A stretch of DNA of 6,391 bases from CAYSLC01 sp964431545 (lineage in GTDB: Bacteria; Desulfobacterota; Desulfobacteria; Desulfobacterales; JAABSP01): the NCBI GenBank assembly GCA_964431545.1, contig CAYSLC010000275.1:1-6391 (forward strand), read 5' to 3'. Shown piece by piece: positions 1-5,551 of the stretch (position 1 is its first letter; each line of letters begins with the position of its first letter). A model generated the notes under the pieces. That model worked only from the letters and a program-made list of their open reading frames with translations. It did not search any database and was not told the origin of the DNA. A program made the position numbers and the translations under genes.

Positions 1-83
1 GGTCCGGCTTCTTGCCCGCCGCGGCCGGTCCGTCGCCCCCCTTCCAGGTTGCGGATCTGGCAATGGCAAATCACGGGATCGCA

Positions 84-308
84 TCACTCGGAAGTTTCGT
101 TCATCTCCCCCCGTTGCTCCTCGTATCGATCGTAGGTCCCGGCTTCCACCTCCGCGAGACAATCACGGACTTCCCGGTCGCTGGAAAGGTTGTAACACTC
201 CTGCCGCCGACTCTCCCGCATCCCGTCATAACATGCGCGATGGGTGCAGCCAGGAGCGACCATGAGAACGGAAACTAAAAACATCGACATCAGAAATCTC
301 GGAATCAT
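84..308 (-). CDS. Small Cys-rich lipoprotein, function unknown
   Basis: A 74-residue protein. It opens with a short basic stretch and a hydrophobic helix (residues 5-18, FLMSMFLVSVLMVA), followed by APGC with Cys21, a slightly atypical lipobox (Ala rather than Leu at -3). I therefore infer a lipid-anchored envelope protein. The mature part is short, charged and probably helical, with three more cysteines at 26, 38 and 50, exactly 12 residues apart, and it ends in an acidic, Tyr/Glu/Arg-rich tail. I chose the ATG at 308 over a longer reading from 410 because it places the signal peptide at the N-terminus and has a purine-rich AGAGAAAAGGG stretch just upstream. The longer version would put 34 Pro/Ser/Lys-rich residues before the signal sequence. 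It diverges from the START-domain gene. Small lipoproteins of this look occur in Proteobacteria, but I know no function for them. That it is a gene is fairly sure; its role is unknown. Confidence 0.7.
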   Translation of the reverse strand: MIPRFLMSMFLVSVLMVAPGCTHRACYDGMRESRRQECYNLSSDREVRDCLAEVEAGTYDRYEEQRGEMNETSE

Positions 309-453
309 CGATGACCCTTTTCTCTTTGGTGACGGAGGAAGAGATCTTGTTTTCAAATGGAATCGATCAACCGCGGGGCCGGTCAAAGGCAACGACGAGG
401 TGAACAACATGAAGCTCCGGTTGCCGGACCCTGCCCAAGCTTCGCGTTTCCGT

Positions 454-482
454 TTCTGTGATACCCCACCCTGTGGTATGAT
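454..482 (+). promoter_or_regulatory. Putative promoter of the START-domain gene
   Basis: TATGAT at 477-482 matches the sigma-70 -10 box at five of six positions. A hexamer 17 bases upstream (TTCTGT, 454-459) is only a weak -35 match, so the promoter may need an activator or be weak. Transcription would start near 489 and give a leader of about 48 bases before the ATG at 537. It lies in the divergent gap between the lipoprotein gene and the START gene. Confidence 0.35.
461..479. promoter_or_regulatory. Imperfect palindrome overlapping the -10 box, possible operator
   Basis: ATACC at 461-465 pairs with GGTAT at 475-479, and CA at 467-468 pairs with TG at 472-473, giving seven of nine pairs about a centre at 470. 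The right arm runs into the candidate -10 box at 477-482, where a bound repressor would block polymerase. This is inferred from symmetry and position only; no known regulator site is recognised. Confidence 0.25.
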
Positions 483-536
483 TCAACCGAAATGTACCTC
501 GGGGAGCACTGGAAAACGAGGAGGACGGCGCACCCT

Positions 537-1214
537 ATGAAATCGACACCGGTCCGGAGACTTCACTGCCTCCTGATCTGCCTGATGTTTTGGGGATGTT
601 CCAGCCCCGCACATTCGGAAAGCGCCGCCGAATGGCACCTCGCCAAAGCGGAGAGCGGCATCCGGATCTACCATCAGGGGGTCGAGGGCTCCCCGTTCAA
701 GCGGTACCGGGGGGTGATGACGGCGGAAACGACCCTGGGCGCGCTGGTGGCCCTGGTGGGGGATCCGGAAGGGTATCCGGCGTGGGTGGAGACCTGCGCC
801 TACGGACGGGTGGTCGAGCGGGTCGGGCCGAGGGAGATGATCATCCACACCATCAACAGCGCTCCCTGGCCGGTCATGGACCGGGATTCGGTGGTGGACG
901 TGCGCACCGAACAGGAAACCGGCGGGGCGGTCTTCATGCGCCTGAAGGGTGTGCCCGACCACATTCCCCGGAAGGCGGACCTGGTCCGGGTGGAGACGAT
1001 CGAGGGGTTTTGGCGGTTCACCCCGTTGGGGGAGGGGCGTGTGGAGGTGGTCTACCAGGTTTACTCCGACCCCGGCGGCGACCTCCCCGCCTGGCTGGTC
1101 AACGCCATCGCCACCTCCCGCCCCCTGCGCACCCTGAAACAGATGCGGACCATGCTCCGGCGGCCCGAATACAGCGGGGCGACCTATGATTTCATCCGGG
1201 AGAGCCCGGAGTGA
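537..1214 (+). CDS. Exported START-domain (lipid-binding-like) protein
   Basis: A 225-residue protein with an N-terminal export signal (Arg7-Arg8, then a hydrophobic stretch at about 9-20). Cys21, preceded by MFWG and followed by SS, could be a lipidation site, but the lipobox is poor, so cleavage by signal peptidase I nearer residue 28 is also possible. Residues about 32-212 match the START/Bet v1-like fold used for hydrophobic ligands. Family-like features are the early Trp33, a PAWV segment at 81-84, the WPVMDRD block at 111-117, GFWRFTP at 157-163, YQVYSDPGGDLP at 173-184, and a final amphipathic helix (about 185-208) containing the P-L-x-T-L segment that would cap the cavity. I infer a periplasmic or membrane-anchored lipid or hydrophobic-ligand binder; the ligand is unknown. 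The start at 537 is chosen for GAGGAGG at 518-524; an in-frame ATG at 492 has no such site and lies only ten bases after the likely -10 box. The stop is one base from the stop of the convergent peptide gene. Confidence 0.85.
   Translation: MKSTPVRRLHCLLICLMFWGCSSPAHSESAAEWHLAKAESGIRIYHQGVEGSPFKRYRGVMTAETTLGALVALVGDPEGYPAWVETCAYGRVVERVGPREMIIHTINSAPWPVMDRDSVVDVRTEQETGGAVFMRLKGVPDHIPRKADLVRVETIEGFWRFTPLGEGRVEVVYQVYSDPGGDLPAWLVNAIATSRPLRTLKQMRTMLRRPEYSGATYDFIRESPE
1195..1210. other. Perfect GC-rich hairpin at the convergent gene ends
   Basis: TCCGGG at 1195-1200 and CCCGGA at 1205-1210 form a six-pair stem with an AGAG loop. It lies inside the last codons of the START gene and, on the minus strand, begins six bases beyond the stop of the peptide gene. 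Neither side has a run of T, so it is not a standard intrinsic terminator. It might protect the 3' end of the peptide transcript, or be chance in GC-rich DNA. Confidence 0.25.
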
Positions 1215-1215
1215 G

Positions 1216-1419
1216 TCACAGCCCCTGACTGTCGCGGCAGATGGAAAGGTTCTTCACCTCGGAGCCGTCGAAGCTGAACGGGCTTTCGCACCCGCCGCCG
1301 ATGAAGAGCTTGTCCTTTGCCTTGACCGTCAGGATATCGGCCGGACCTTCCGACCTTCCCCGACCCATCTCGTCCAGGATCTCATCGATGCCGTGCTTGA
1401 CGTTCACATGGACGTTCAT
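1216..1419 (-). CDS. 67-residue peptide, candidate RiPP precursor of the adjacent radical SAM enzyme
   Basis: A small protein encoded directly downstream of the radical SAM gene on the same strand. Residues 1-37 are charged and look like a leader (an Asp/Glu/Lys/Arg-rich helix with DEILDEM at 12-18). The C-terminal half turns to small and aromatic residues: LFIGGGCESPFSF at 38-50, then a short segment ending in ICRDSQGL (60-67). The two cysteines are Cys44 and Cys61. The start at 1419 is chosen for a near-perfect AAAGGAGAG seven bases upstream. The frame is also open back to an ATG at 1476 that overlaps the radical SAM stop codon (TGATG), but no ribosome site precedes that ATG. Third codon positions are strongly G/C, as in the neighbouring genes, which supports real coding. 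Family not recognised. By context I infer a modified-peptide substrate; the alternative is an unrelated small cytoplasmic protein. No protease or transporter is adjacent. Confidence 0.65.
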   Translation of the reverse strand: MNVHVNVKHGIDEILDEMGRGRSEGPADILTVKAKDKLFIGGGCESPFSFDGSEVKNLSICRDSQGL

Positions 1420-1424
1420 CTTTT

Positions 1425-1433
1425 CTCTCCTTT
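1425..1433 (-). promoter_or_regulatory. Strong ribosome binding site of the peptide gene
   Basis: On the minus strand this reads AAAGGAGAG, with GGAG seven bases before the ATG at 1419. It is the strongest Shine-Dalgarno site on this strand of the window and decides the peptide start. It is far better than the short-spaced site of the radical SAM gene upstream, which would let the peptide be made in excess over the enzyme, as expected for a substrate. Confidence 0.7.
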
Positions 1434-1475
1434 CTTTGTCGCTTTGACGGTCATCCATCGGGTTATCCCGTTCCA

Positions 1476-2693
1476 TCAAATGCTGAGATCACAGATATCG
1501 CATTCCCTCAGCTTCTTGTCGAGGGCGTTTCGGATTTTTAAAACCTTGGGTGAACCTTTCCAGATGTGCCCGAAGGATTCAGTCGCCAGGTTCCCCACCG
1601 GATGGCGGTACAACCGCTTCATCTTGAGGCACGGGTAGAGGCTCCCGTCCTCGCAGATGGAGAAGAACGAAAAGGCCGCCTTGCAGAGCTTCCGTTGGGG
1701 TTTTTTCGGCGCCGAACCCTTCTCGTTTCCCTCTTTACCGTCCCTTGCCAGTCGGGCCTTGAACCGGGCGAAGTCCCGGAGCTGATCGTCGTCGATCTGC
1801 TCCTCGAGGTTGTCGGTGGAGCCGTCGTCCTTGGGGTAGATGGTGGAGTCATAGTGGACCGGAATCCCCATGGGCTCGCCGATCCTGTGGTGGATCTCCT
1901 GGTAGGTATCGATGTTGGAGCGCATCACCGAGCAGTTGATCCGCAGGTCGAAGCCGGCTTCCCGGAGCAGATGGAGGGCCCGGAGCGTCTTGTGGAAGGC
2001 GCCCCCGCGGTTGACGATCCCGTCGTGGACCTCCGGATCGGCGCCGTAGAGGCTGATGTGGATCCGGTAGATGTTGTCCATCGGCGCCAGGCAACGGACC
2101 ATCGCCTCGTCGATGCGGGTGCCGTTGGTGTTGATCCGGAGGACGAATTTTCGCTCCCGAAGATGGGAGAGGATGTCGAGGATGTCCCGGCGCAGGAAGA
2201 TCTCCCCCCCGGTCAGAACCAGGCCCAGGGTGCCGCTTTGTTGCAGCTCGTCCAGGATGCGGCGGACGGTCTCCGTGTCCAGGGCGTCGCGATCTTTCTC
2301 AAAGAGGCCGTAGCAGTGGCGGCACCGGAGGTTGCACAGCTCCGTGAGTTCGAAGTGGCCGCTGATGGGGATGTGGTTCTTGAAGGCCCAGTAGTTGACG
2401 ACCCCCAGGTCGACCTCCCGGACCCCGTTTCCGGAAGCCGCCGTGCCCTGGCTTTCCGGAGTCGCTCTTCGGGATCGGTCCCGGATCTTCACCACCCCCA
2501 GGTCGGCCAGGCGTCCGTATATCGGATCCCCTGCTTCGTCCGGGGAGAGATGGGCGCCGGCCTCGGCCTTCCGCCAGGCGTCCAGGGCCTCTTTCTGGAG
2601 CAACACCACCCGCTTTGCCGGGACATCCATAACGACGGCCAGGGCATCGCCGTAAATGCGATAGACGAGATGTTCCGGAATGGTGTGGCGCAT
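1476..2693 (-). CDS. Radical SAM protein with PqqD-like N-terminus and short SPASM domain, probable peptide maturase
   Basis: A 405-residue iron-sulfur enzyme. Residues about 8-70 resemble a PqqD-like peptide-recognition domain: beta strands around YRIYGDALAVVMDV, a helix, then RLADLGVV. After a linker (71-95), the radical SAM core has the CNLRCRHC motif (Cys120, Cys124, Cys127) that binds the 4Fe-4S cluster cleaving S-adenosylmethionine. It continues with TGGE at 161-164 for SAM binding, INTNGT at 187-192, and ISLYGADPEVHDGI at 213-226. A Lys/Arg-rich linker (about 311-336) leads to a SPASM-like region with Cys337, Cys347, GSLYPC ending at Cys355, and CDIC (Cys398, Cys401). The protein ends four residues later, so the usual C-x5-C-x3-C part of a full SPASM domain is missing and perhaps only one auxiliary cluster forms. 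The ATG at 2693 follows GGAGG with short spacing; a TTG at 2741 would add 16 unlikely residues. Radical SAM/SPASM proteins of this build modify ribosomal peptides or proteins, and the next gene encodes a candidate substrate. Class is sure; substrate is inferred. Confidence 0.9.
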   Translation of the reverse strand: MRHTIPEHLVYRIYGDALAVVMDVPAKRVVLLQKEALDAWRKAEAGAHLSPDEAGDPIYGRLADLGVVKIRDRSRRATPESQGTAASGNGVREVDLGVVNYWAFKNHIPISGHFELTELCNLRCRHCYGLFEKDRDALDTETVRRILDELQQSGTLGLVLTGGEIFLRRDILDILSHLRERKFVLRINTNGTRIDEAMVRCLAPMDNIYRIHISLYGADPEVHDGIVNRGGAFHKTLRALHLLREAGFDLRINCSVMRSNIDTYQEIHHRIGEPMGIPVHYDSTIYPKDDGSTDNLEEQIDDDQLRDFARFKARLARDGKEGNEKGSAPKKPQRKLCKAAFSFFSICEDGSLYPCLKMKRLYRHPVGNLATESFGHIWKGSPKVLKIRNALDKKLRECDICDLSI

Positions 2694-2732
2694 GACCCTC
2701 CAGGATCGAATCGAGATTTGACGATCACATGA

Positions 2733-2751
2733 CCCCAACAATGCCCCAACA
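2733..2751. repeat. Direct repeat of CCCCAACA in the radical SAM control region
   Basis: CCCCAACA occurs at 2733-2740 and again at 2744-2751, an 11-base period close to one helical turn. On the minus strand it reads TGTTGGGG-CAT-TGTTGGGG, 42 to 58 bases before the radical SAM ATG and over the candidate -10 box. Tandem half-sites with this spacing are typical of sites bound by one face of a dimeric regulator. No known regulator motif is recognised. Confidence 0.4.
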
Positions 2752-2766
2752 GCCGGCGAAAGTCAA
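2738..2766 (-). promoter_or_regulatory. Possible promoter of the radical SAM-peptide unit
   Basis: On the minus strand, TTGACT (2766-2761) matches the sigma-70 -35 box at five of six positions. It is followed after 17 bases by CATTGT (2743-2738), a poor -10 box with three of six matches. The leader to the ATG at 2693 would be about 40 bases. The weak -10 and the overlapping direct repeat suggest a regulated rather than constitutive promoter, if it is real. Confidence 0.35.
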
Positions 2767-2773
2767 GGGACGG

Positions 2774-2783
2774 AAAGCGCTTT
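2774..2783. promoter_or_regulatory. Perfect 10-base palindrome between divergent promoters
   Basis: AAAGCGCTTT is its own reverse complement and lies between the -35 box of the radical SAM promoter (2761-2766) and that of ligD (2809-2814). A protein bound here could act on both transcription units. A ten-base palindrome can arise by chance, so this is a weak call. Confidence 0.2.
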
Positions 2784-2808
2784 TCATGCACGGGCGGCCA
2801 GAACGGCC

Positions 2809-2837
2809 TTGAGTCGGATCCAGCCAGGCCGTATAAT
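2809..2837 (+). promoter_or_regulatory. Sigma-70 promoter of ligD
   Basis: TTGAGT (2809-2814) and a perfect TATAAT (2832-2837) are separated by exactly 17 bases, a near-consensus housekeeping promoter. Transcription would start near 2844, about 90 bases before the chosen ligD start at 2935. The upstream in-frame start at 2809 lies on the -35 box itself, which argues against a longer protein. Confidence 0.7.
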
Positions 2838-2934
2838 ACCGGGAAGGCATCGGGAGGTTTTGAGGCTACGGGGCGTGGCGTTTGGGGGAGCGCGCGTCCC
2901 CCCTATGCGCGGAAAGGCGGTGCGGGGACGAATC

Positions 2935-5523
2935 ATGGCAAAAGAGAATTCATCGAACGGCGGCCTAAAGACGTATCGGAAGAAACGGGATTTCAGGAAG
3001 TCGCCGGAACCGTCCGGCGGCGGCGCGACGGAGGCGGACGGGCGCTCGTTCGTGGTCCAGAAGCACGACGCCAGCCGGCTTCACTACGATTTCCGCCTTG
3101 AAATGGACGGCGTCCTGAAAAGCTGGGCCGTGCCCAAGGGACCGAGCCTCGATCCCGATCAGAAGCGGCTGGCGGTCCATGTGGAGGACCATCCCCTGGC
3201 CTACGCCGGTTTCGAGGGGGTGATCCCCGAGGCGGAGTACGGCGGCGGCACCGTCATGGTCTGGGACCGGGGCCGGTGGGAGCCGACCGATGATCCGGAG
3301 AAGGGATACCAGAAGGGCGACCTGAAGTTCCGCCTCTCCGGTGAAAAGCTCTCCGGGGAATGGGCCCTGGTACGGATGAAGGGGCGGGGGGAGAAGAACT
3401 GGCTTCTGATCAAGAAGAAGGACGAAGCCGCGCAAACCCGGGGCGATATCCTCGACCAGTCCCCCGACAGCGTCCTGAGCGGGCGTTCCATGGCCGAGAT
3501 CGCCGGGGACCGGGACCGGGTCTGGTCCTCCGACGGGGGGCCCGGGCTGGAGGAGATCCGTGACCGGGTGGAGGCCACGGAGGAGAAGGAGGGTCGCTCC
3601 GGATCGAAGCGCCGCGATCCGGCCGAACTCTCCGGCGCGGGGAAGAGCGACCTCCCCAAAACCTTCCGCCCCCAACTGGCCACCCTGGTGGACGACCCGC
3701 CCGGCGGGGAGGACTGGCTCCACGAGATCAAGCTGGACGGGTACCGGATCCTGGCCTTCATCCGGGACGGAAGGGTTCGCCTGATCACCCGGAACGGCAA
3801 GGACTGGACGTCCAAGTTCTCCGGGATCGCCGACGCCCTGGGCCGGTTTCCCCTCGACCGGGCCCTGTTGGATGGGGAGCTGGTGGCCATGGACGACGAG
3901 GGGCACAGCGACTTCCAGACCCTCCAGAACTCCCTCAAGGGCCGGACCGACGCCCGGCTGATCTACTATGTCTTCGACATTCCCCACGCGGGGGACCACG
4001 ACCTCACCCGGTCCCCCCTGGCGGAGCGGAAGGAACTCCTGGAGGGGCTCATGGGCGAAATGGCGGCGGACGGTCCGGTCCGGTACAGCGAACACATCCG
4101 GGGCCGGGCCCGGGAGGTCTACACCCAGGCCTGCCGCCTCTCCCTGGAGGGGGTGATCTCCAAGAAGGCGGATGCCGGCTACCAACAGCGGCGCAGCCGG
4201 TCCTGGCGCAAGAGCAAGTGCATGGAGCGGCAGGAGTTCGTCATCGGCGGATACACCGAGCCGTCGGGCTCCCGCACCGGCTTCGGGGCCCTGCTCCTGG
4301 GCCATTACGATGGAGAGGACCTCGTCTACGCGGGAAAGGTGGGCACCGGGTTCGACGAGGAGACCCTGGAGGAGATGAAATCCAAACTGGCCCGTCTGGA
4401 GCGGAAGACACCGCCCTTTTCCAACCCCCCCGAAGGGCGCGAGGCGAGGGGCGTCCATTGGGTCACCCCCAAGCTGGTGGGGGAGGTGACCTTCACCCAG
4501 TGGACCGAGGACGGGTACCTCCGCCACCCCGCATTCATGGGGCTCAGGGAGGACAAGGCCCCGGACCGGGTGGTCCGGGAGGCGCCGGCGCCGCCCGAGT
4601 CCGGGGAAAAGAGCGAACCGAGTGACGGGGACGGCCGGGTGGCCGGCATCCGACTCTCCAACCCCGACCGGGTCCTCTACCCCGACCAGGGGATCACCAA
4701 GCGCGCCCTTGCCGAGTATTACGTCCGGATCGTCGACTGGATCCTCCCCCACGTGGCCGAGCGGCCCCTGACCCTGGTCCGCTGCCCCAGGGGCCGGGAG
4801 AAGGGGTGTTTCTATCAGAAACACCTCTCCGAAGGGGTTCCCGACGGGGTGGAGGCCGTGGAGATCCGGGAGGAGAAGGGGAAGGGGACCTACGTATACG
4901 TCCGGGAGGCGGCCGGACTCATCGCCCTGGTCCAGCTAGGAACCCTGGAGTTCCACCCCTGGGGGAGCCGGATCGACAAGGTGGACCGGCCGGACCGGAT
5001 GATCTTCGACCTCGATCCCGGGCCGGAAGTGGACTGGGAGGAGATCGTCGCTGGGACCGAAACCGTCCGGGACCGGTTGGCGGATCTGGGGCTTTCGTCC
5101 TTTGTCAAGACCAGCGGCGGCAAGGGGCTCCATGTGGTGGTCCCCCTGGTGCGCCGGTCCGGATGGGACGAGGTCCGGGAGTTCTCCAAGGCGGTGGCCA
5201 AGGGATTGGCCGGGGAGATGCCCGACCGCTACATCGCCACCGCCGGCAAACAGAAGCGCAAGGGCAAGGTCTTTGTCGACTACCTGCGCAACAGCCGGGG
5301 GGCGACCAGCGTCTGCGCCTATGGGACCCGGGCCCGGAAGGGCGCGCCCGTGTCGGCCCCGATCCGGTGGGACGAACTCACGCCCAAGCTCCGGCCCGAC
5401 GCCTACACCATCGAGAACCTCAAGGACCGGCTCTCGTCCCTCCAGGGGGATCCCTGGGAGGGGTTCTTCGATCTCCGCCAGTCCATCACCAAATCGATGA
5501 AGAGATCGGTGGGCATCGACTGA
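2935..5523 (+). CDS. ligD: Multifunctional ATP-dependent DNA ligase LigD
   Basis: An 862-residue end-joining enzyme that trims, fills in and seals double-strand breaks, normally recruited by Ku. It has three domains in the order known from Pseudomonas LigD (840 residues). The 3'-phosphoesterase domain (about 36-165) has His44, His50, Asp52, Arg54, Lys68, Arg78, His86 and Tyr90, the set known as catalytic in P. aeruginosa. The ligase domain (about 243-545) has EIKLDGYR with adenylated Lys266, DGELV with Glu315, YYVFDIP, EGVISKK at 405-411, and WRKSK at 424-428. The primase-like polymerase domain (about 572-862) has DLD (Asp692, Asp694), His674, SGGKGLH with Ser727, and VDYLRN with Asp782, completing the metal triad. 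All the active-site residues I looked for are present, so all three activities should be intact. The ATG at 2935 follows GGGGA by six bases and gives a normal N-terminus; an in-frame ATG at 2905 is a weaker alternative. No Ku gene is in the window. Confidence 0.97.
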   Translation: MAKENSSNGGLKTYRKKRDFRKSPEPSGGGATEADGRSFVVQKHDASRLHYDFRLEMDGVLKSWAVPKGPSLDPDQKRLAVHVEDHPLAYAGFEGVIPEAEYGGGTVMVWDRGRWEPTDDPEKGYQKGDLKFRLSGEKLSGEWALVRMKGRGEKNWLLIKKKDEAAQTRGDILDQSPDSVLSGRSMAEIAGDRDRVWSSDGGPGLEEIRDRVEATEEKEGRSGSKRRDPAELSGAGKSDLPKTFRPQLATLVDDPPGGEDWLHEIKLDGYRILAFIRDGRVRLITRNGKDWTSKFSGIADALGRFPLDRALLDGELVAMDDEGHSDFQTLQNSLKGRTDARLIYYVFDIPHAGDHDLTRSPLAERKELLEGLMGEMAADGPVRYSEHIRGRAREVYTQACRLSLEGVISKKADAGYQQRRSRSWRKSKCMERQEFVIGGYTEPSGSRTGFGALLLGHYDGEDLVYAGKVGTGFDEETLEEMKSKLARLERKTPPFSNPPEGREARGVHWVTPKLVGEVTFTQWTEDGYLRHPAFMGLREDKAPDRVVREAPAPPESGEKSEPSDGDGRVAGIRLSNPDRVLYPDQGITKRALAEYYVRIVDWILPHVAERPLTLVRCPRGREKGCFYQKHLSEGVPDGVEAVEIREEKGKGTYVYVREAAGLIALVQLGTLEFHPWGSRIDKVDRPDRMIFDLDPGPEVDWEEIVAGTETVRDRLADLGLSSFVKTSGGKGLHVVVPLVRRSGWDEVREFSKAVAKGLAGEMPDRYIATAGKQKRKGKVFVDYLRNSRGATSVCAYGTRARKGAPVSAPIRWDELTPKLRPDAYTIENLKDRLSSLQGDPWEGFFDLRQSITKSMKRSVGID

Positions 5524-5551
5524 CCCGCCGCCGGCAAGGGAGGAATCCGCA

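Noticed and set aside
1..83. Possible end or start of a further gene at the left edge
   Set aside because: Frames are open on both strands, but none has a start codon with a ribosome site or a recognisable sequence in so short a stretch.
357..386. Minus-strand promoter for the lipoprotein (TTGACC at 386-381, TTCCAT at 362-357)
   Set aside because: The spacer is 18 bases and the -10 matches only three of six positions; too weak to list as a feature, although the gene must have a promoter somewhere in 309-536.
244..540. Plus-strand open frame of 98 codons across the lipoprotein and the intergenic region
   Set aside because: No ribosome site or recognisable feature; it is antisense to the lipoprotein signal peptide and runs through the START gene promoter and ribosome site.
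1566..2732. Plus-strand open frame of 388 codons opposite the radical SAM gene
   Set aside because: Val/Asp/Gly/Leu-rich antisense shadow with no motif; the minus strand carries the clear CxxxCxxC radical SAM gene.
2809..2934. A 42-residue N-terminal extension of LigD from an upstream in-frame start
   Set aside because: The extension overlaps the near-consensus promoter at 2809-2837, is Arg/Gly-rich without family resemblance, and the start at 2935 has its own ribosome site and a normal LigD N-terminus.
2965..4824. Long minus-strand open frame of 619 codons opposite ligD
   Set aside because: It is a GC-rich shadow of ligD: low-complexity Pro/Gly/Val/Leu-rich protein, no recognisable motif, and it lies wholly antisense to a gene with all catalytic residues conserved.
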